64,000 nt of DNA from Macrosoma leucophasiata (taxonomy: Eukaryota > Arthropoda > Insecta > Lepidoptera > Hedylidae). This document shows, piece by piece, positions 9,003 through 19,700 of this stretch. The stretch is from contig JAWQUS010000030.1 of NCBI GenBank assembly GCA_036365455.1, forward strand, positions 18,124,001-18,188,000, given 5' to 3'. The notes below the pieces were generated by a model, which saw only the letters and a list, made by a program, of their open reading frames with translations, searched no databases and had not been told where the DNA came from. How positions within the stretch are numbered: position 1 is the first letter of the stretch; each line of letters opens with the position of its first letter. The position numbers and the translations under genes are program-made.

Positions 9003-9760
9003 TTTCGCAATAACACATGCGAGTGAACTTAAGAAAATAAAAAAAAATCTATCATATTGGTTGTATAGCTATTCATTAGTTTAGTCGGTTAAAATCATAA
9101 AGGGAAGGCAAAGGAGATGTTGCAAGAATGTATGAACCTCCGGCCATGTATTGTACACAATATCAATAACAGGCAAAATCAATATAAAAACGTTTTTTAC
9201 TGTATATTTTCACTTGTTTAGCTTTGTTTGCAGTTACAAAACATTATTTGCAGTCAGAATTGCAACTCGAAACCAACATGGCGAATATGGCAGGCGAAGT
9301 CATCTTGACATTTAAATTTTTTAATTTGTTGTTTTTTATTAAGTAATATTTTCTAAATACTATCGAAATCGATTTCATGTATGTTTACGATTACACTACA
9401 TTTTTTTATAATATGTGATGCACTAGTAAGATACAGATAGCATTAGTTTTGTTTTTTTTATTCTATTCCAAGCGTCAGCTGCATCGCCGCCATGTTGAAC
9501 ATGGGTGAAAATGGTAAAATCGTTTGAATTAAATGTGGTTGTAACTCTTAAATATATTCTTGAATAAATTAATTGAATTGTTTTCGGATTCTTCTTTAAT
9601 TTACCGATTTTTTGAGGACATGTACGAACCAGAGCCTAGCTCGCAACATGTCCTTTGACATATTAGTGTGTAAGCTGACTTCGGTAGCTTAGTGGTAAAG
9701 CGGCGGGACTGAGGTCGCAGGTTCGATTTCCGCCCGAAGTCAAATTTTTCTTTATTTTCT
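9003..9760 (+). repeat. Arm-flanked tRNA-like element, stretched
   Basis: The cap 'ttcgcaataacacatgcgag' (9006-9025) is the same as at 37663. The far side carries a tRNA-like head (9677-9741) followed by the family arm 'gtcaaatttttcttta'. The ~650 bp between look unrelated to other copies and may be a later insertion, or this may be two separate fragments. Confidence 0.4.
9677..9741 (+). repeat. tRNA-like module lacking a full anticodon arm
   Basis: GACTTCGG...CCGAAGTC closes the ends, a GCTTAGTGGTAAAGC D arm is clear, and the B-box-like 'ggttcgatttcc' follows, but only about 15 nt separate the D and T arms. It is therefore not a functional tRNA. It has the same 'tcaaatttttcttt' right arm as the other modules. 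Confidence 0.55.
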
Positions 9761-9834
9761 AAGATTCTACAAGAAAAAATAGTTCGGGAACCTCTGGTAA
9801 TTCAGGTATAGACTGTACTGTAAATAACTCATCA

Positions 9835-9905
9835 TGTCATCACCGTCATCATAATAATATCAGCTTAAAAATGTCCACTGCTGGAGCAAACCAATTCGTC
9901 ACGAG
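9835..9905 (-). repeat. LINE 3'-tail fragment
   Basis: On the minus strand this reads 'tttgctccagcagtggacat' followed by a GAT-rich tail. This is the lepidopteran LINE tail also at 52885-53060 (+), 57530-57655 (-) and inside 35770-36194. Confidence 0.6.
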
Positions 9906-11080
9906 ATCCATATTATAACAAACACCATATAAAAACTAAAAACATCAATTTAAATCATAAAAGTGGCTTTAGCAAAACAGCGTCTTTTAATAACATCCAA
10001 ATATCGGACCACTTCCCCATCATTAAAGGTCTTTCAGAAAATGTCATCTATTTACAAAAACCTCTTTGGTCGAAATACTGTCCTTGGTATGGCAACATTG
10101 TGCCACAAAAACTACATCCTCGACAACCAAATTACACCTACAATCGTCGGGTCTACTTTGGGTTAACGTGACGACTGCGATTCGACTTTTTCAATACGAG
10201 TTACAAGTTACAACTTACAACCGTGATGGTGAATGGGTATTGGAAACTTTCTGAATGTGTACTTAGAAAAGATATTTTTTAAAAATTGTGGAAACTTGTG
10301 GACACTTTTTATATTGGACTATATTTCTTAAAATCTCTAGAATCATTAATTGAATTTACAAAATCGAACATTTTTTTAAATACAAAAATGCTGTATCCGC
10401 TATTTTTCGAAGTTGGTAACTGACTTAATTATTTCACATAAATTATATTGTTTTGAGTTTTTTTTATTGTTATCCGTAATCGAATCTTTTCGGTCCGTAA
10501 TAAATAGAGCCACAGATGAGCATGACCATATCTCAGTAGGTAATTCTTATTGAAATAAGATATAAATTAGAGTCTAAGATAACATATTACGAGACTTATT
10601 ATAATTAAGACAATGCGCAATGCGGTGAAATATATTATTATGTACCTATGTTCAAAAGATAGAGGGAGTCAATACAAAGTAAATCAAATCACTATTATGA
10701 ACCTAGAGTTCAGGTCCTTATACCTATTGCACTTATAAACAGGGCTATTACACTTTAAAATATTTCGGAATTTTCTCAATGCATTTAATTCCTTTGGAAT
10801 TAGGGATTAATCACACTTATTCAGTTCAATTCAGCTTATGTCCATCGAAAATAAACATTTTGTATAGAGACACGTACGCATCCGTTCAGATTTTCGCATC
10901 TATTCTGCTTTCGCGGCAAATGAATATAAAATGATGAAAAATGAGTTTATATCATGAGTGCTGTAGACAGAGCACAGCGCTGATTTGTCGCGTTCAGCGA
11001 TGTTTCGCCGTATTCAGCGTCGTAAGTGTGACCAAAATCGTTCAGCGAAACGCGAATGGAATAAATGTGAGTAGTCCCTT
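9906..11080. other. No gene recognised
   Basis: AT-rich, apparently single-copy DNA. Overlapping frames at 9963-10254 have no domain. No tRNA, LINE or MITE ends were seen. Confidence 0.4.
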
Positions 11081-11205
11081 AGGCTCATTACCTACCTGTG
11101 ACAAAACTTATAACTGGCGTATCGTGGGTGTGTGCATGATATGTATGGTAGAACGCATGCATCTACTTCTACCTACCCCTTCGGAAAATACGCGTGATAT
11201 TCCAG
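11081..11205 (+). repeat. SINE-A fragment
   Basis: The 3' portion is recognisable from 'acctacctgtgaca', 'atcgtgggtgtgtgcatg', 'acgcatgcatctacttct' and 'acctaccccttcgg'. Head and exact ends are lost. A frame here (10941-11210) is only the SINE read through. Confidence 0.55.
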
Positions 11206-11713
11206 TTTAAAAATATTTATCGATATAAAGAATATGGGCATTTTTTTGTATTAACGAAAACACGGACTCGAATCGTAGATTGTAAAAGGTGTTACGTCGG
11301 CGAATTCAACAGAGCTAATTACTTTTTTCTACAAAGCCAAATCTTTCGGCATGATAACACATAATAACTATAAAATATCCAACAGCCGTGTGGGATATTT
11401 TAAAATGTGGTAATTCGTACTAGTTTTTTTTTTGTTGAAGACTTTTGGTATTTATTTTAACTGGACCGACATTTTTTTTTTATAACTCAGTTATTTGTAT
11501 CATGCGCGTTTTGTTATAATAATAGGAAGGTATCATTTTTATTTTCTTTTATTGTTGGTATTTATTTTGAGGTACCTACTTACTAAAAGTTCCAGTGAAG
11601 AGAATGGAGGGCGTAGGCACCACCGCATTACCTGATCTGTCTACCGTCAAACGGTAGTGTTCAGCACTATCGTGTTCCGGTTAGATGGTTATGTTTATGG
11701 ATGGTTATGGTTA

Positions 11714-12070
11714 ATAATGGCAACCCATTATACGTCCCACTGCTGGGCACGAATCTCTCCCCTTTTTGGGGGGAGGCCTGGAGCTTACTCCACCACGCTG
11801 CTCCAATGCGGATTGGTGGAGGTGGGTGGGTTAGTGGCCAACCCGCTGTCGGATGTTTTCAAACCGCCCATAAGGCCTCCGACAAGGTTTAACGACTGCT
11901 ATCCATCGATAGCAACCGGGACCGACGGCTTAACGTGCCCTCCGAAGCACGGAAACGCGCATTTAATTTGCCACTAGCGGTCACCCATCACACTACCCGA
12001 CCGCGCCCGTAGTGCTTAACCGAGCAGATCGCTTACGATCTACACCAGCCGCTGGGCCATGCGCGCTTCG
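11714..12070 (+). mobile_element. R1-family retroposon with 11-bp TSD
   Basis: GGTTATGGTTA occurs at 11703-11713 and 12071-12081, directly flanking a 357-bp insert that ends 'gccatgcgcgcttcg'. The insert begins 'ataatggcaacccattatac' and contains 'gtcccactgctgggcac', a phrase common in lepidopteran LINE tails. No reading frame of note is present. It is either a SINE or a 5'-truncated LINE 3' end. Confidence 0.75.
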
Positions 12071-12145
12071 GGTTATGGTTATGTCCCCGTAATACTTAAC
12101 TATCACAGAGACATAACATCAAAGGTCTCAGGGGTGAGACCTCTG

Positions 12146-12486
12146 AGGGGTCGTTCATAAATTATGTAAGGCGTTTAGGGGAGGGGGGGTGTTGACTGAA
12201 TATTATAACTTCTTACTATAGGTAAGGGGGTCAGAGAATCTAAAATTACGTAAGATTTGAAATTGAAAATTCTACCACTTTCGCGCTAAAAATTGGCATT
12301 ATTGAATAGCGCCATCTGTACTTCATCTCTTTAACTTGATATTGAATCTTACAAAAATCTTTTCTTACGAAAATGTCTTATTAAGGGGCAGGGGGGACTA
12401 GTCGTATTCTTATGATGTCTTACAGTAGGGGGAGAGGGGGTCAAATTAGTCCTCAAAACCTCTTACGTAATTTATGAACGACCCCT
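12146..12486. mobile_element. TIR element (MITE), 341 bp
   Basis: It starts AGGGGTCGTTCATAAATTA and ends with its inverse (TAATTTATGAACGACCCCT), about 25 bp of terminal inverted repeat. It has G-rich subterminal stretches and no transposase frame. It lies inside SINE-B sequence. No convincing target duplication was found, so the superfamily is left open. Confidence 0.7.
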
Positions 12487-12545
12487 GATTTTTGTGTAGA
12501 TGTCATAGGCTACAGTCTTAACATCCATCCATCTTGTGATCGATG

Positions 12546-12879
12546 TGAACCGCATGTAGGTTCATTTAGAAATCTTAAAAGTCACACGCCGGACAGTTCA
12601 AAAAAAGTCCGGACTTTTTATTAGAAGATCAGATTAGACGGTCAGATAATTGTTAATGATTTAATACAACCTTTAAAATATGAGCTGCGAATAATTATAC
12701 ACGAAAACGAACGAGAGCTGCTCCGTCAAGTAGGTATCTGGTGCTCATCATCATCATTCTTCATCATTTCAGCAAATCTGGCGCTCAAAGATATTAACAT
12801 TTATACAAAATAAAATAAAATTATATTTATATTAGCGCGTTCAAACCAACAAACAAAAAAGCTAGGTATGTAATATAAA
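12546..12879. other. No gene; 'tccggac'-rich remnant
   Basis: 'aaaaaaagtccggactttt' near 12600 recalls the 'tccggac' palindromes at 14085-14175 beyond the mariner. The two may be halves of one older element that the mariner entered. Otherwise nothing was identified. Confidence 0.3.
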
Positions 12880-14060
12880 AGGTTGGGGAAAAAGTCTTTT
12901 CGCATTATAGTATGTATGAACTTGTAATAAAATCTCTTTGGCTGTAGTATTTGTATCTGGCTGGTTTAGGTATCATTGAAAGTTAAAATTTTAAAGAACA
13001 TAATTCCAAATTCAAATTAGGCAAGCCGCAAGCCGCGAAAAAAATTTGCGATGTTTATGGACCTACTGCAGTGTCTGTGAGAGTAGCACAAATTTGGTTT
13101 AAGCGTTTTCAATCCGGAAATTTTGATGTCAAAGGTGCACCTCGCTCTGGTCGCCCTATTACGGATAAAATGGATGCCATTTTTGAAAAAGTGGAGCAAG
13201 ATCGACTTATCAGTAGTTACGACGTAGCTGAAGAACTGAGAATTTATCACAAAACAGTTTTGGCGCATTTGAAAATAGCTGGGTACAAAAAAAAGCTCGA
13301 TATTTGGGTACCTCACGAGCTCACTGAAAGAAACCTAATGAACCGTGTACTCATTTGTGATTCTTTATTACGATGTAATGAAACCGAATCATTTTTGAAG
13401 TAGCTGATAACGGGTGATGAAAAGTGGATCACGTACGACAAGAACGTGCGAAGAAGGTCGTGGTCAAAGGCCGGTCAGGCTTCACAGACTGTGGCGAAAC
13501 CCGGGTTAACTCGCAATAAGGTGATGTTGTGTGTGTGGTGGGATTGGAAGGGCATTATTCATTATGAGCTATTACCACCAGGCAGGACTATCGATTCTGA
13601 ACTCTACTGCGAACAACTGATGAGATTAAAGCAAGAAGTTGGGAGAAAGCGGCCGGAATTGATCAACAGAAGGGGTGTGGTGTTTCATCATGATAACGCT
13701 AGACCTCACACATCTATAGCCACTCAGCAAAAATTAAAAGAGTTTGGCTGGGAGGTGTTAATGCATCCGCCGTATAGTCCTGACCTTGCACCTTCAGATT
13801 TCCACCTGTTTCGGTCTCTTCAGAATTCTATATGCAATGTTAGGTTAACATCACGAGAGTACTGCCAAATCCACTTGTCGCGGTATTTTGATGAGAAGTC
13901 CCAAAATTTTTATAGCAATGGGATCATGTCCCTACCTACAAGATGGCAAAAGGTTATCGAACAAAATGGTACATACATACTTTAGTTAAATTTAAATAAA
14001 CTATATTAAACAATGTTTTGAATTATCTTAAAAAATGCGAAGAAACTTTTTCTCCAACCT
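12880..14060 (+). mobile_element. mariner element, copy 1 (inactive)
   Basis: The terminal inverted repeat AGGTTGGGGAAAAAGTCTTT matches the right end AAACTTTTTCTCCAACCT. TA follows the right end at 14061-14062. At 1.18 kb it is shorter than a usual ~1.3-kb mariner because the start of the transposase gene is deleted. The related copy at 32879-34468 keeps that start. Confidence 0.9.
13021..13985 (+). pseudogene. mariner transposase, 5'-deleted with one in-frame stop
   Basis: The gene product would cut and join the element ends at TA dinucleotides. The N-terminal residues present in copy 2 are missing here. The helix-turn-helix region is readable (SVRVAQIWFKRFQSGNFDVK). A TAG at about 13400 breaks the frame just before the first catalytic aspartate (TGDEKW). 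The remaining 179 codons stay in the same frame and hold HHDNARPH and YSPDLAPSD, with 34 residues between the two aspartates, the D34D spacing of mariners. It cannot make a full transposase without readthrough, and the lost start makes it inactive in any case. Confidence 0.9.
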
Positions 14061-14084
14061 TATTGTAATATTCCATCAAAATCA

Positions 14085-14175
14085 AAATCCGGACAAAAAT
14101 TTGGACCGGACAAAGTCCGGACGCAGGTCTAGAAGTCTAGACATGTCCGGATTAATCCGGACGGGTGGTAACCCT
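14085..14175. repeat. 'tccggac' palindrome-rich remnant
   Basis: Several copies of TCCGGA(C/T) occur in both orientations, including 'gtccggattaatccggac', which is itself a palindrome. It may be the end of an old hAT-like or foldback element whose other part is at 12590-12630. Confidence 0.4.
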
Positions 14176-14582
14176 AACTGCATCCCTATTTGCCACCTTC
14201 ATTACCTACATTAAAAAACTTACTATAGGTACCTACTTACCATTAACTATAAGCTTGTTTACCCTTCGTGACATAAAAAAAAAACTGTTTTAAAAAATAA
14301 CCCACTGCGCAATCATCGTTAAGAATACTAATACTTGATTGGCAACCATATTTTTATTCTTACTGAACATTCCATGATTTCCATTAACAAAAAAACTAAT
14401 TAATTGGAGTGGAGGTGTAAATTAACATAATTGCATTATATTTAAACAGATTCGCTGATAAATAACACAAAAAAAATTCAATAATAATTATCTCATTGAT
14501 AACGTTGCTGAGCTTTAAATAGGGCTGTCGATAAAATAAGTATGTATCGGAATACCGATATTTTTATTTTAGAAATAGGTTC
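14176..14582. other. No feature recognised
   Basis: AT-rich sequence without a frame or recognised repeat. Confidence 0.4.
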
Positions 14583-14812
14583 TAGCGGTGGTAGAGCTCT
14601 GGTGACGGAGCTCGCGGGCATGGTCACCACCGCATTACTTAATCTATCTGCCGCGAAATGGTAGTGTTCAGCACTATCGTGTTCCGGTTAGATGGTAATG
14701 TATGGCCCCGTAATAACTATAACAGAGACATAACAACTTAGGTCTAAGGGGTGGCAACGCATCTGCATTTTGACCTCTGGTTTTTGTGTCTATAGGCTGC
14801 AGTCATCACTTT
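14583..14812 (+). repeat. SINE-B copy, 3'-truncated
   Basis: The 5' end 'cggtggtagagctctggtga' and all internal blocks down to 'ggctgcagtcatcact' are present. The last ~50 bp and poly(A) are missing. It keeps the variant 'gtaataactataacagaga' shared with 11590 and 35510, suggesting a subfamily. Confidence 0.8.
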
Positions 14813-14944
14813 CTTACAAAAATTCGATTTTTTAAGAATTTACAACAGCCCTACTTTAAATAGCATGTTCTTATCAAATTTTAATAAAAAACGCAAGATC
14901 AAAAGGTACCAGGCGATCCTGTATTTTATTTTTTGAATTTTAGG

Positions 14945-15207
14945 TACTTGCTTACCCGGCAAACTTCGTATTGCCTCAAAATGTGAATGTGATTTGTGTC
15001 AAAGGTTTGATAGATACGGACTATTTGTATGGGGAAATGAAATTGTGTTTTTTTTCTATTTCCGACCAATTTCTTCATGTTTTCTTACTTTTTGAACCTT
15101 CCCTGGGCTTCCAAAAATCATTCAAAACCAAAATTAGCCAAATCGGTCGAGCCGTTCTCGAGTTTTAGCGAGACTAACGAACAGTAATGAATTTTTATGT
15201 ATATATA
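14945..15207 (+). repeat. Dispersed repeat ending in a TA run; target of the Ty3 element
   Basis: It begins 'cttacccggcaaacttcgta' and ends 'agcgagactaacgaacagta', 'atttttatgtatatata'. The same family lies on the minus strand at 36828-37092 and 59444-59673. The Ty3/gypsy element sits exactly in its terminal TA run. The frame at 14971-15168 is the repeat and no gene. Confidence 0.65.
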
Positions 15208-15566
15208 TGTAAAGAAATACTATTTCTTTCTTCGCACTCTGTGTGTTTACTTACCATGAAGTTTGGTTATAGTTTTTAACTTTTTAATTGTCTGATTTTA
15301 AAGAAGAAACGAATTCAGAATGTCAGATGACAGATTTAAATACGAGTTGATTGACAATTGGATAATCAATGAAAATTTTAATATTATATTATTTTATGTT
15401 TTAAAAGTGAAAGAATAAACTTTCATTGTCGTTTCTTCTTTACAGGTTTGAGTTCATATTGTTTTATATTACCTAAATAAAATAGTCTCTGTATAAAAAA
15501 AACTAACAATAAATCTTCTTTACAGCAACACAAGGTTTATTTCTTTCATGTAGTAAAACAGACTTA
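15208..15566 (+). repeat. 5' LTR of Ty3/gypsy element
   Basis: It begins TGTAAAGAAATAC. The boundary is set by where homology with the 3' LTR ends (gacttata). It contains A-rich polyadenylation-like signals ('aaataaaatag'). Confidence 0.85.
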
Positions 15567-15593
15567 TAAAACGACAATTTTGTTTATAAAAAG

Positions 15594-16730
15594 ATGCAAA
15601 TGGAGCAGTTACGTTTTGAATTCACGATTTTACCGGCGAATGATGGAAAATCTAATATTTGTTGTGTAACCTCAATCACAACTAAAGATGAAAAAAAATT
15701 TGCTATACCAGAGGAATTACAGTCTGTTGGATTTCACGAAGAATTAATTGAGACAGCCGTGTACAACAAAGTAAAAAATAGTTTAAAGAAAAGACATCAG
15801 ACACGAAGAGTTTGGATAACTATGACAGATAAATTACGAGAAAATTACATAGATGCTGATGGTAACTTACAATTTGGAGAACAATATCTGGAGGAAATTG
15901 AACATAACCGAGCATCTGAAGAACAAATTAGAGATTCGAATTCATTGAAAGAAATGTTTACAAAGTTAATAGAAAATACACATGATTTAAAAAAACAGAA
16001 TCTGAAATATGTCGCAGAGAAGTTTGTGATTGAGAAATTTACGAGCAAAAACTCGAATGCAAGGCAATGGATTGACATTTTTGAGAGAGAATGTTCTCGC
16101 TTCGGTATTATGAAAGATGAACAAAAAATTGAGATTCTCCGACTATTTATGGATAAAAGTTGTGTTGATTGGTACAGCTCAATGATTATAAAATTAACAC
16201 TCAACTCAGAGTGGATAGTTTGGAAAGAAAAGTTGTGTGAGTCATTTGCAAACCAAAACTGGAACCAAGTGACCTATGCATTGTTATTTAAATATAAGGA
16301 TGGTTCATTAGTGGACTATGCCATTAAAAAGGAAAAACTTTTATTGGACATGAGAAATTCAATTGATACAGGTACACTGGTGGATCTGATAGCGGTAGGT
16401 TTGCCAGGTTTTGTATTAGAGAAGATAAATAGAGAAGCAATGAACGATATAGTATGTTTATTCAATGAGGTGAGAAAGTATGAACATTTGGTAAATAAAA
16501 ATAGAAGTGGAACGTACAGAAAGTATGAAAATCAAAGGATAAATATTACAAATGAAGGACGTTATCCATGCAAAATATGCGTAAAATTAAATAAAGGGGT
16601 TCGCTATCATTCCGAAGCTGCATGCTGGTTTAGAGTTAGAGAAGATGATAAATTAAATAAAAGATATATTAAACATGTAAATAATTCAGTGATTGAAGCA
16701 GAGTTAAATGAAACAGAACAAAAAAACTAG
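15594..16730 (+). CDS. gag: Gag, structural nucleocapsid protein of Ty3/gypsy element
   Basis: This 378-residue protein would form the virus-like particle and package the element RNA in the cytoplasm. The ATG at 15594 is the first in the frame after the 5' LTR. The N-terminal two-thirds is lysine-, glutamate- and leucine-rich, as in retrotransposon capsids. Near the C-terminus a zinc-knuckle-like C326-x2-C329-x9-H339-x4-C344 is followed by W. The spacing is longer than the standard C-x2-C-x4-H-x4-C. The frame ends in TAG at 16728-16730, and the codons just before it form the slippery heptamer at 16721-16727. Translation that does not slip gives Gag alone, which keeps Gag in excess. The minus-strand frame at 15845-16204 is a shadow. 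Confidence 0.9.
   Translation: MQMEQLRFEFTILPANDGKSNICCVTSITTKDEKKFAIPEELQSVGFHEELIETAVYNKVKNSLKKRHQTRRVWITMTDKLRENYIDADGNLQFGEQYLEEIEHNRASEEQIRDSNSLKEMFTKLIENTHDLKKQNLKYVAEKFVIEKFTSKNSNARQWIDIFERECSRFGIMKDEQKIEILRLFMDKSCVDWYSSMIIKLTLNSEWIVWKEKLCESFANQNWNQVTYALLFKYKDGSLVDYAIKKEKLLLDMRNSIDTGTLVDLIAVGLPGFVLEKINREAMNDIVCLFNEVRKYEHLVNKNRSGTYRKYENQRINITNEGRYPCKICVKLNKGVRYHSEAACWFRVREDDKLNKRYIKHVNNSVIEAELNETEQKN
16721..16727 (+). promoter_or_regulatory. -1 programmed frameshift site A_AAA_AAC
   Basis: The last three gag sense codons are CAA AAA AAC, then TAG. The heptamer A AAA AAC is in the register required for simultaneous slippage (X XXY YYZ). A slip by one base back reads CTA GTA GTG ACA, which is the pol frame, and that frame stays open to 19843. 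The downstream stimulatory structure was not identified. Confidence 0.85.
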
Positions 16731-19700
16731 TAGTGACACCATTAATTAAGATCAAACTACTGTTAAATAATAAATTAGAAATTTATGGAGTATACGATTC
16801 AGGTTCAAATGTATCTCTAATTAATTCCAAATTACTAAAACTAAATACAAAAGGACATAACTCGAATGAAGAAAATATAGTAACAATTAATGGTGTCCAA
16901 AAAACAAGTGGTTTGACAAATTTAAAAATAAAAATTTTTGAAATAGAAGAAAATGTGGATGTGTACATCATTGACGAACACAAATTCAGATATGATTTCT
17001 TAATAGGATTAGATATGATAAAGAAATACAAGCTAGTACAAAATGAGGAGTTAAAAATAACTCAGAAACAATACTTACATGAAAAGAATAGTAAAAAAAT
17101 TGAGAAAAAGATAGACGAAGGTGAAAATGAAGGTAATAAATATGAAAACGAAAACAAAATTAATTTTAATGAACATATCAAAGAAGAGGAATTTGAAATA
17201 AAGGTTGGTCATTTAGATGATGATAAAAGGGAAGAAATAAATAAGCTAATACAACAATATCAATCAGTTTTTGCCAAAAACAAGTATGACGTGGGAATGG
17301 TTAAAGGATATGAAGCAAGAATAGATTTATTAATGGATAAATACTGCAGCAAGAGGCCATACAGATGCACTATAGAAGACAAAAAAGAGATAGCAGAACA
17401 AATAGCCGAATTATTGGATAATGCGCTTATAGAAGAATCTTATAGTCCATTCGCAGCACCAGTAACTTTGACATTTAAAAAGGAAGAAAATAAAAAATCA
17501 AGGCTCTGTATAGACTTCAGGGATTTAAATAAAATTGTAGTTCCTCAGGCTCAACCCTTTCCATTAATTGACGATTTAATGACAAAAACAAGAAATTGCA
17601 AATTTTTTACAAGCTTAGACGTTAATTCAGCTTTTTGGTCTATACCTCTACGAGTAGAGGACAGGAAGAAGACAGGGTTTGTAACTCAAGAGGGACACTT
17701 TCAATGGACTTGCCTACCATTTGGTTTGAAGACTGCTCCAGCAATATTTCAAAGAATATTGTGTAACATACTTAGAAAATATAAACTAACCGATTTTGCT
17801 GTCAATTATATAGATGACATCCTGATATTTTCAAACTCATTTGATGAACACATAAGTCACTTGAAACAGTTACTAGAAGCAATTCAAACGGAAGGATTTC
17901 GACTAAAATTTATAAAATGTACATTTGCATCAGATTCGGTAAAATACCTGGGACATATCATTCAATATAATTCTATCCAACCACTGAAGGACAATCTCAT
18001 TTCGATAAAAGAATTTCCAGTACCAAAAACCCAGAAGAATATTCGACAATTTTTGGGAAAAGTAAACTTTTACCATAAATATATACCAAGGAGCGCAATA
18101 ATTCTTGACCCATTACATAATTTGCTAAGAAAAAATCAAAAGTTTGTTTGGTCTGAAGAATGTCAAAATGCGTTTGAAAAAATAAAGAGTCTCTTGTGTT
18201 CACAGCCAATACTAGAAATTTATGATCAAAATCTACCAATAAATATTTATACTGATGGTTCTCTGCTGGGTGTTGGAGCAATTTTAAAACAAGTACAACT
18301 AGATGGTAAAGAAAAACCAGTAGCCTATTTTTCAAAAAAACTGAATGGAGCGCAAAAGAAGAAAAAGGCAATATATTTAGAATGCTTAGCTATTAAAGAA
18401 GCACTAAGATATTGGCAGTACTGGCTGATAGGTAAATCGTTTACAGTCTACACAGACCATAAACCATTAGAAAACATGAACTTAAAAGCTAGAACAGACG
18501 AAGAACTAGGTGATTTGACTTATTACCTTTCACAGTATGATTTTAAAATCAAATATTCCCCTGGAAAAGATAATTTAGAAGCGGACTGTTTAAGTCGGAA
18601 TCCTGTATTAGAACCAGAGGATAATCTAGAAGAACAACTGAAAGTTGTGAACTTAATTACATTAGAAGATATTGTAATAGATCAGAATCAAAATAAAGAA
18701 ATACAGAGAAACAATAATAAAATAATCAAAAAACACAATTTATACTTCAAAAGAATTAGGAACAAAGAGAAAATAATAATAACAGAAGAATTCAGTATTA
18801 AATTTATAAAGCGAATACATGAAGATCTATGTCACATTGGAGTGGGACAAATGCTAACGACTATTAGTTCACTGTACGCAACAAAAAATTTAACGAAAAA
18901 TATTAAAAATGTTTGTAGGAATTGTGAAATTTGCATAAAAAACAAAACAAGAGGACAACACAAATACGGATTAATGTCATATTTAGGCCCAGCGACAAGA
19001 CCCTTTGAAATAGTATCAATAGACACAATTGGAGGTTTTGGTGGTTCTAGATCAACCAAGAAATACATACATCTTTTAGTGGACCACTTCACTAGATATG
19101 CATTTATTATAACATCAAAAACCCAGGGTGCACATGACTTTATAAAGCTAATAAATAAGGTCGCTGAAACCGAAGAGATTGGGATGCTCCTTACCGACCA
19201 GTATCCTGGAATAAACTCTAAAGAATTCAAGAAATTCCTTACTGACAAACAAATAACAATAATTTTTACAGCAGTGAATGCACCGTTTTCTAATGGCCTA
19301 AATGAAAGGTTGAATCAAACGATAGTTAACAAAATTAGATGCAAAATCAATGAAGATGGAGAAAACAGAGCGTGGACTACAATAGCACATGAATGTGTAG
19401 AAAAATACAATCAGACTAACCACTCAGTAACTGGCTATGCACCATGTTATTTGCTATACGGAACAGATGTTAAGGTTTTACCAAAAGAACTACAACAAGG
19501 AGGTATAAATAGTGACTGGATCGGAGATAAGAAAACAGCGCTTAATAATACCTTGAAATCACATTACTATAACAAAATGAGGTATGATAGGAATAGAAAA
19601 CAAAGAGAATTCAGTGTGGGAGATCTAGTATATATAGAAAATGGGAATAAACTAAATAGGAAAAAGCTAGATGAATTGAGAATTGGACCATATAAAATAA

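Larger units (their letters stand above)
11590..12545 (+). repeat. SINE-B copy carrying two nested insertions
   Basis: SINE-B sequence runs 11590-11713, resumes at 12071-12145 and again at 12487-12545. The gaps hold the R1 retroposon (11714-12070) and a TIR element (12146-12486). The right-hand part ends with the 'gtgaaccgcatg...' region of the family. The host SINE is therefore older than both guests. Confidence 0.75.

Noticed and set aside
16733..16735. GTG as an independent pol start
   Set aside because: The slippery heptamer and the open -1 frame from 16727 explain pol expression without a non-AUG start.
15845..19248. Minus-strand frames of 82-138 codons opposite gag/pol
   Set aside because: Shadows of the AT-rich plus-strand coding sequence. 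No independent motifs.
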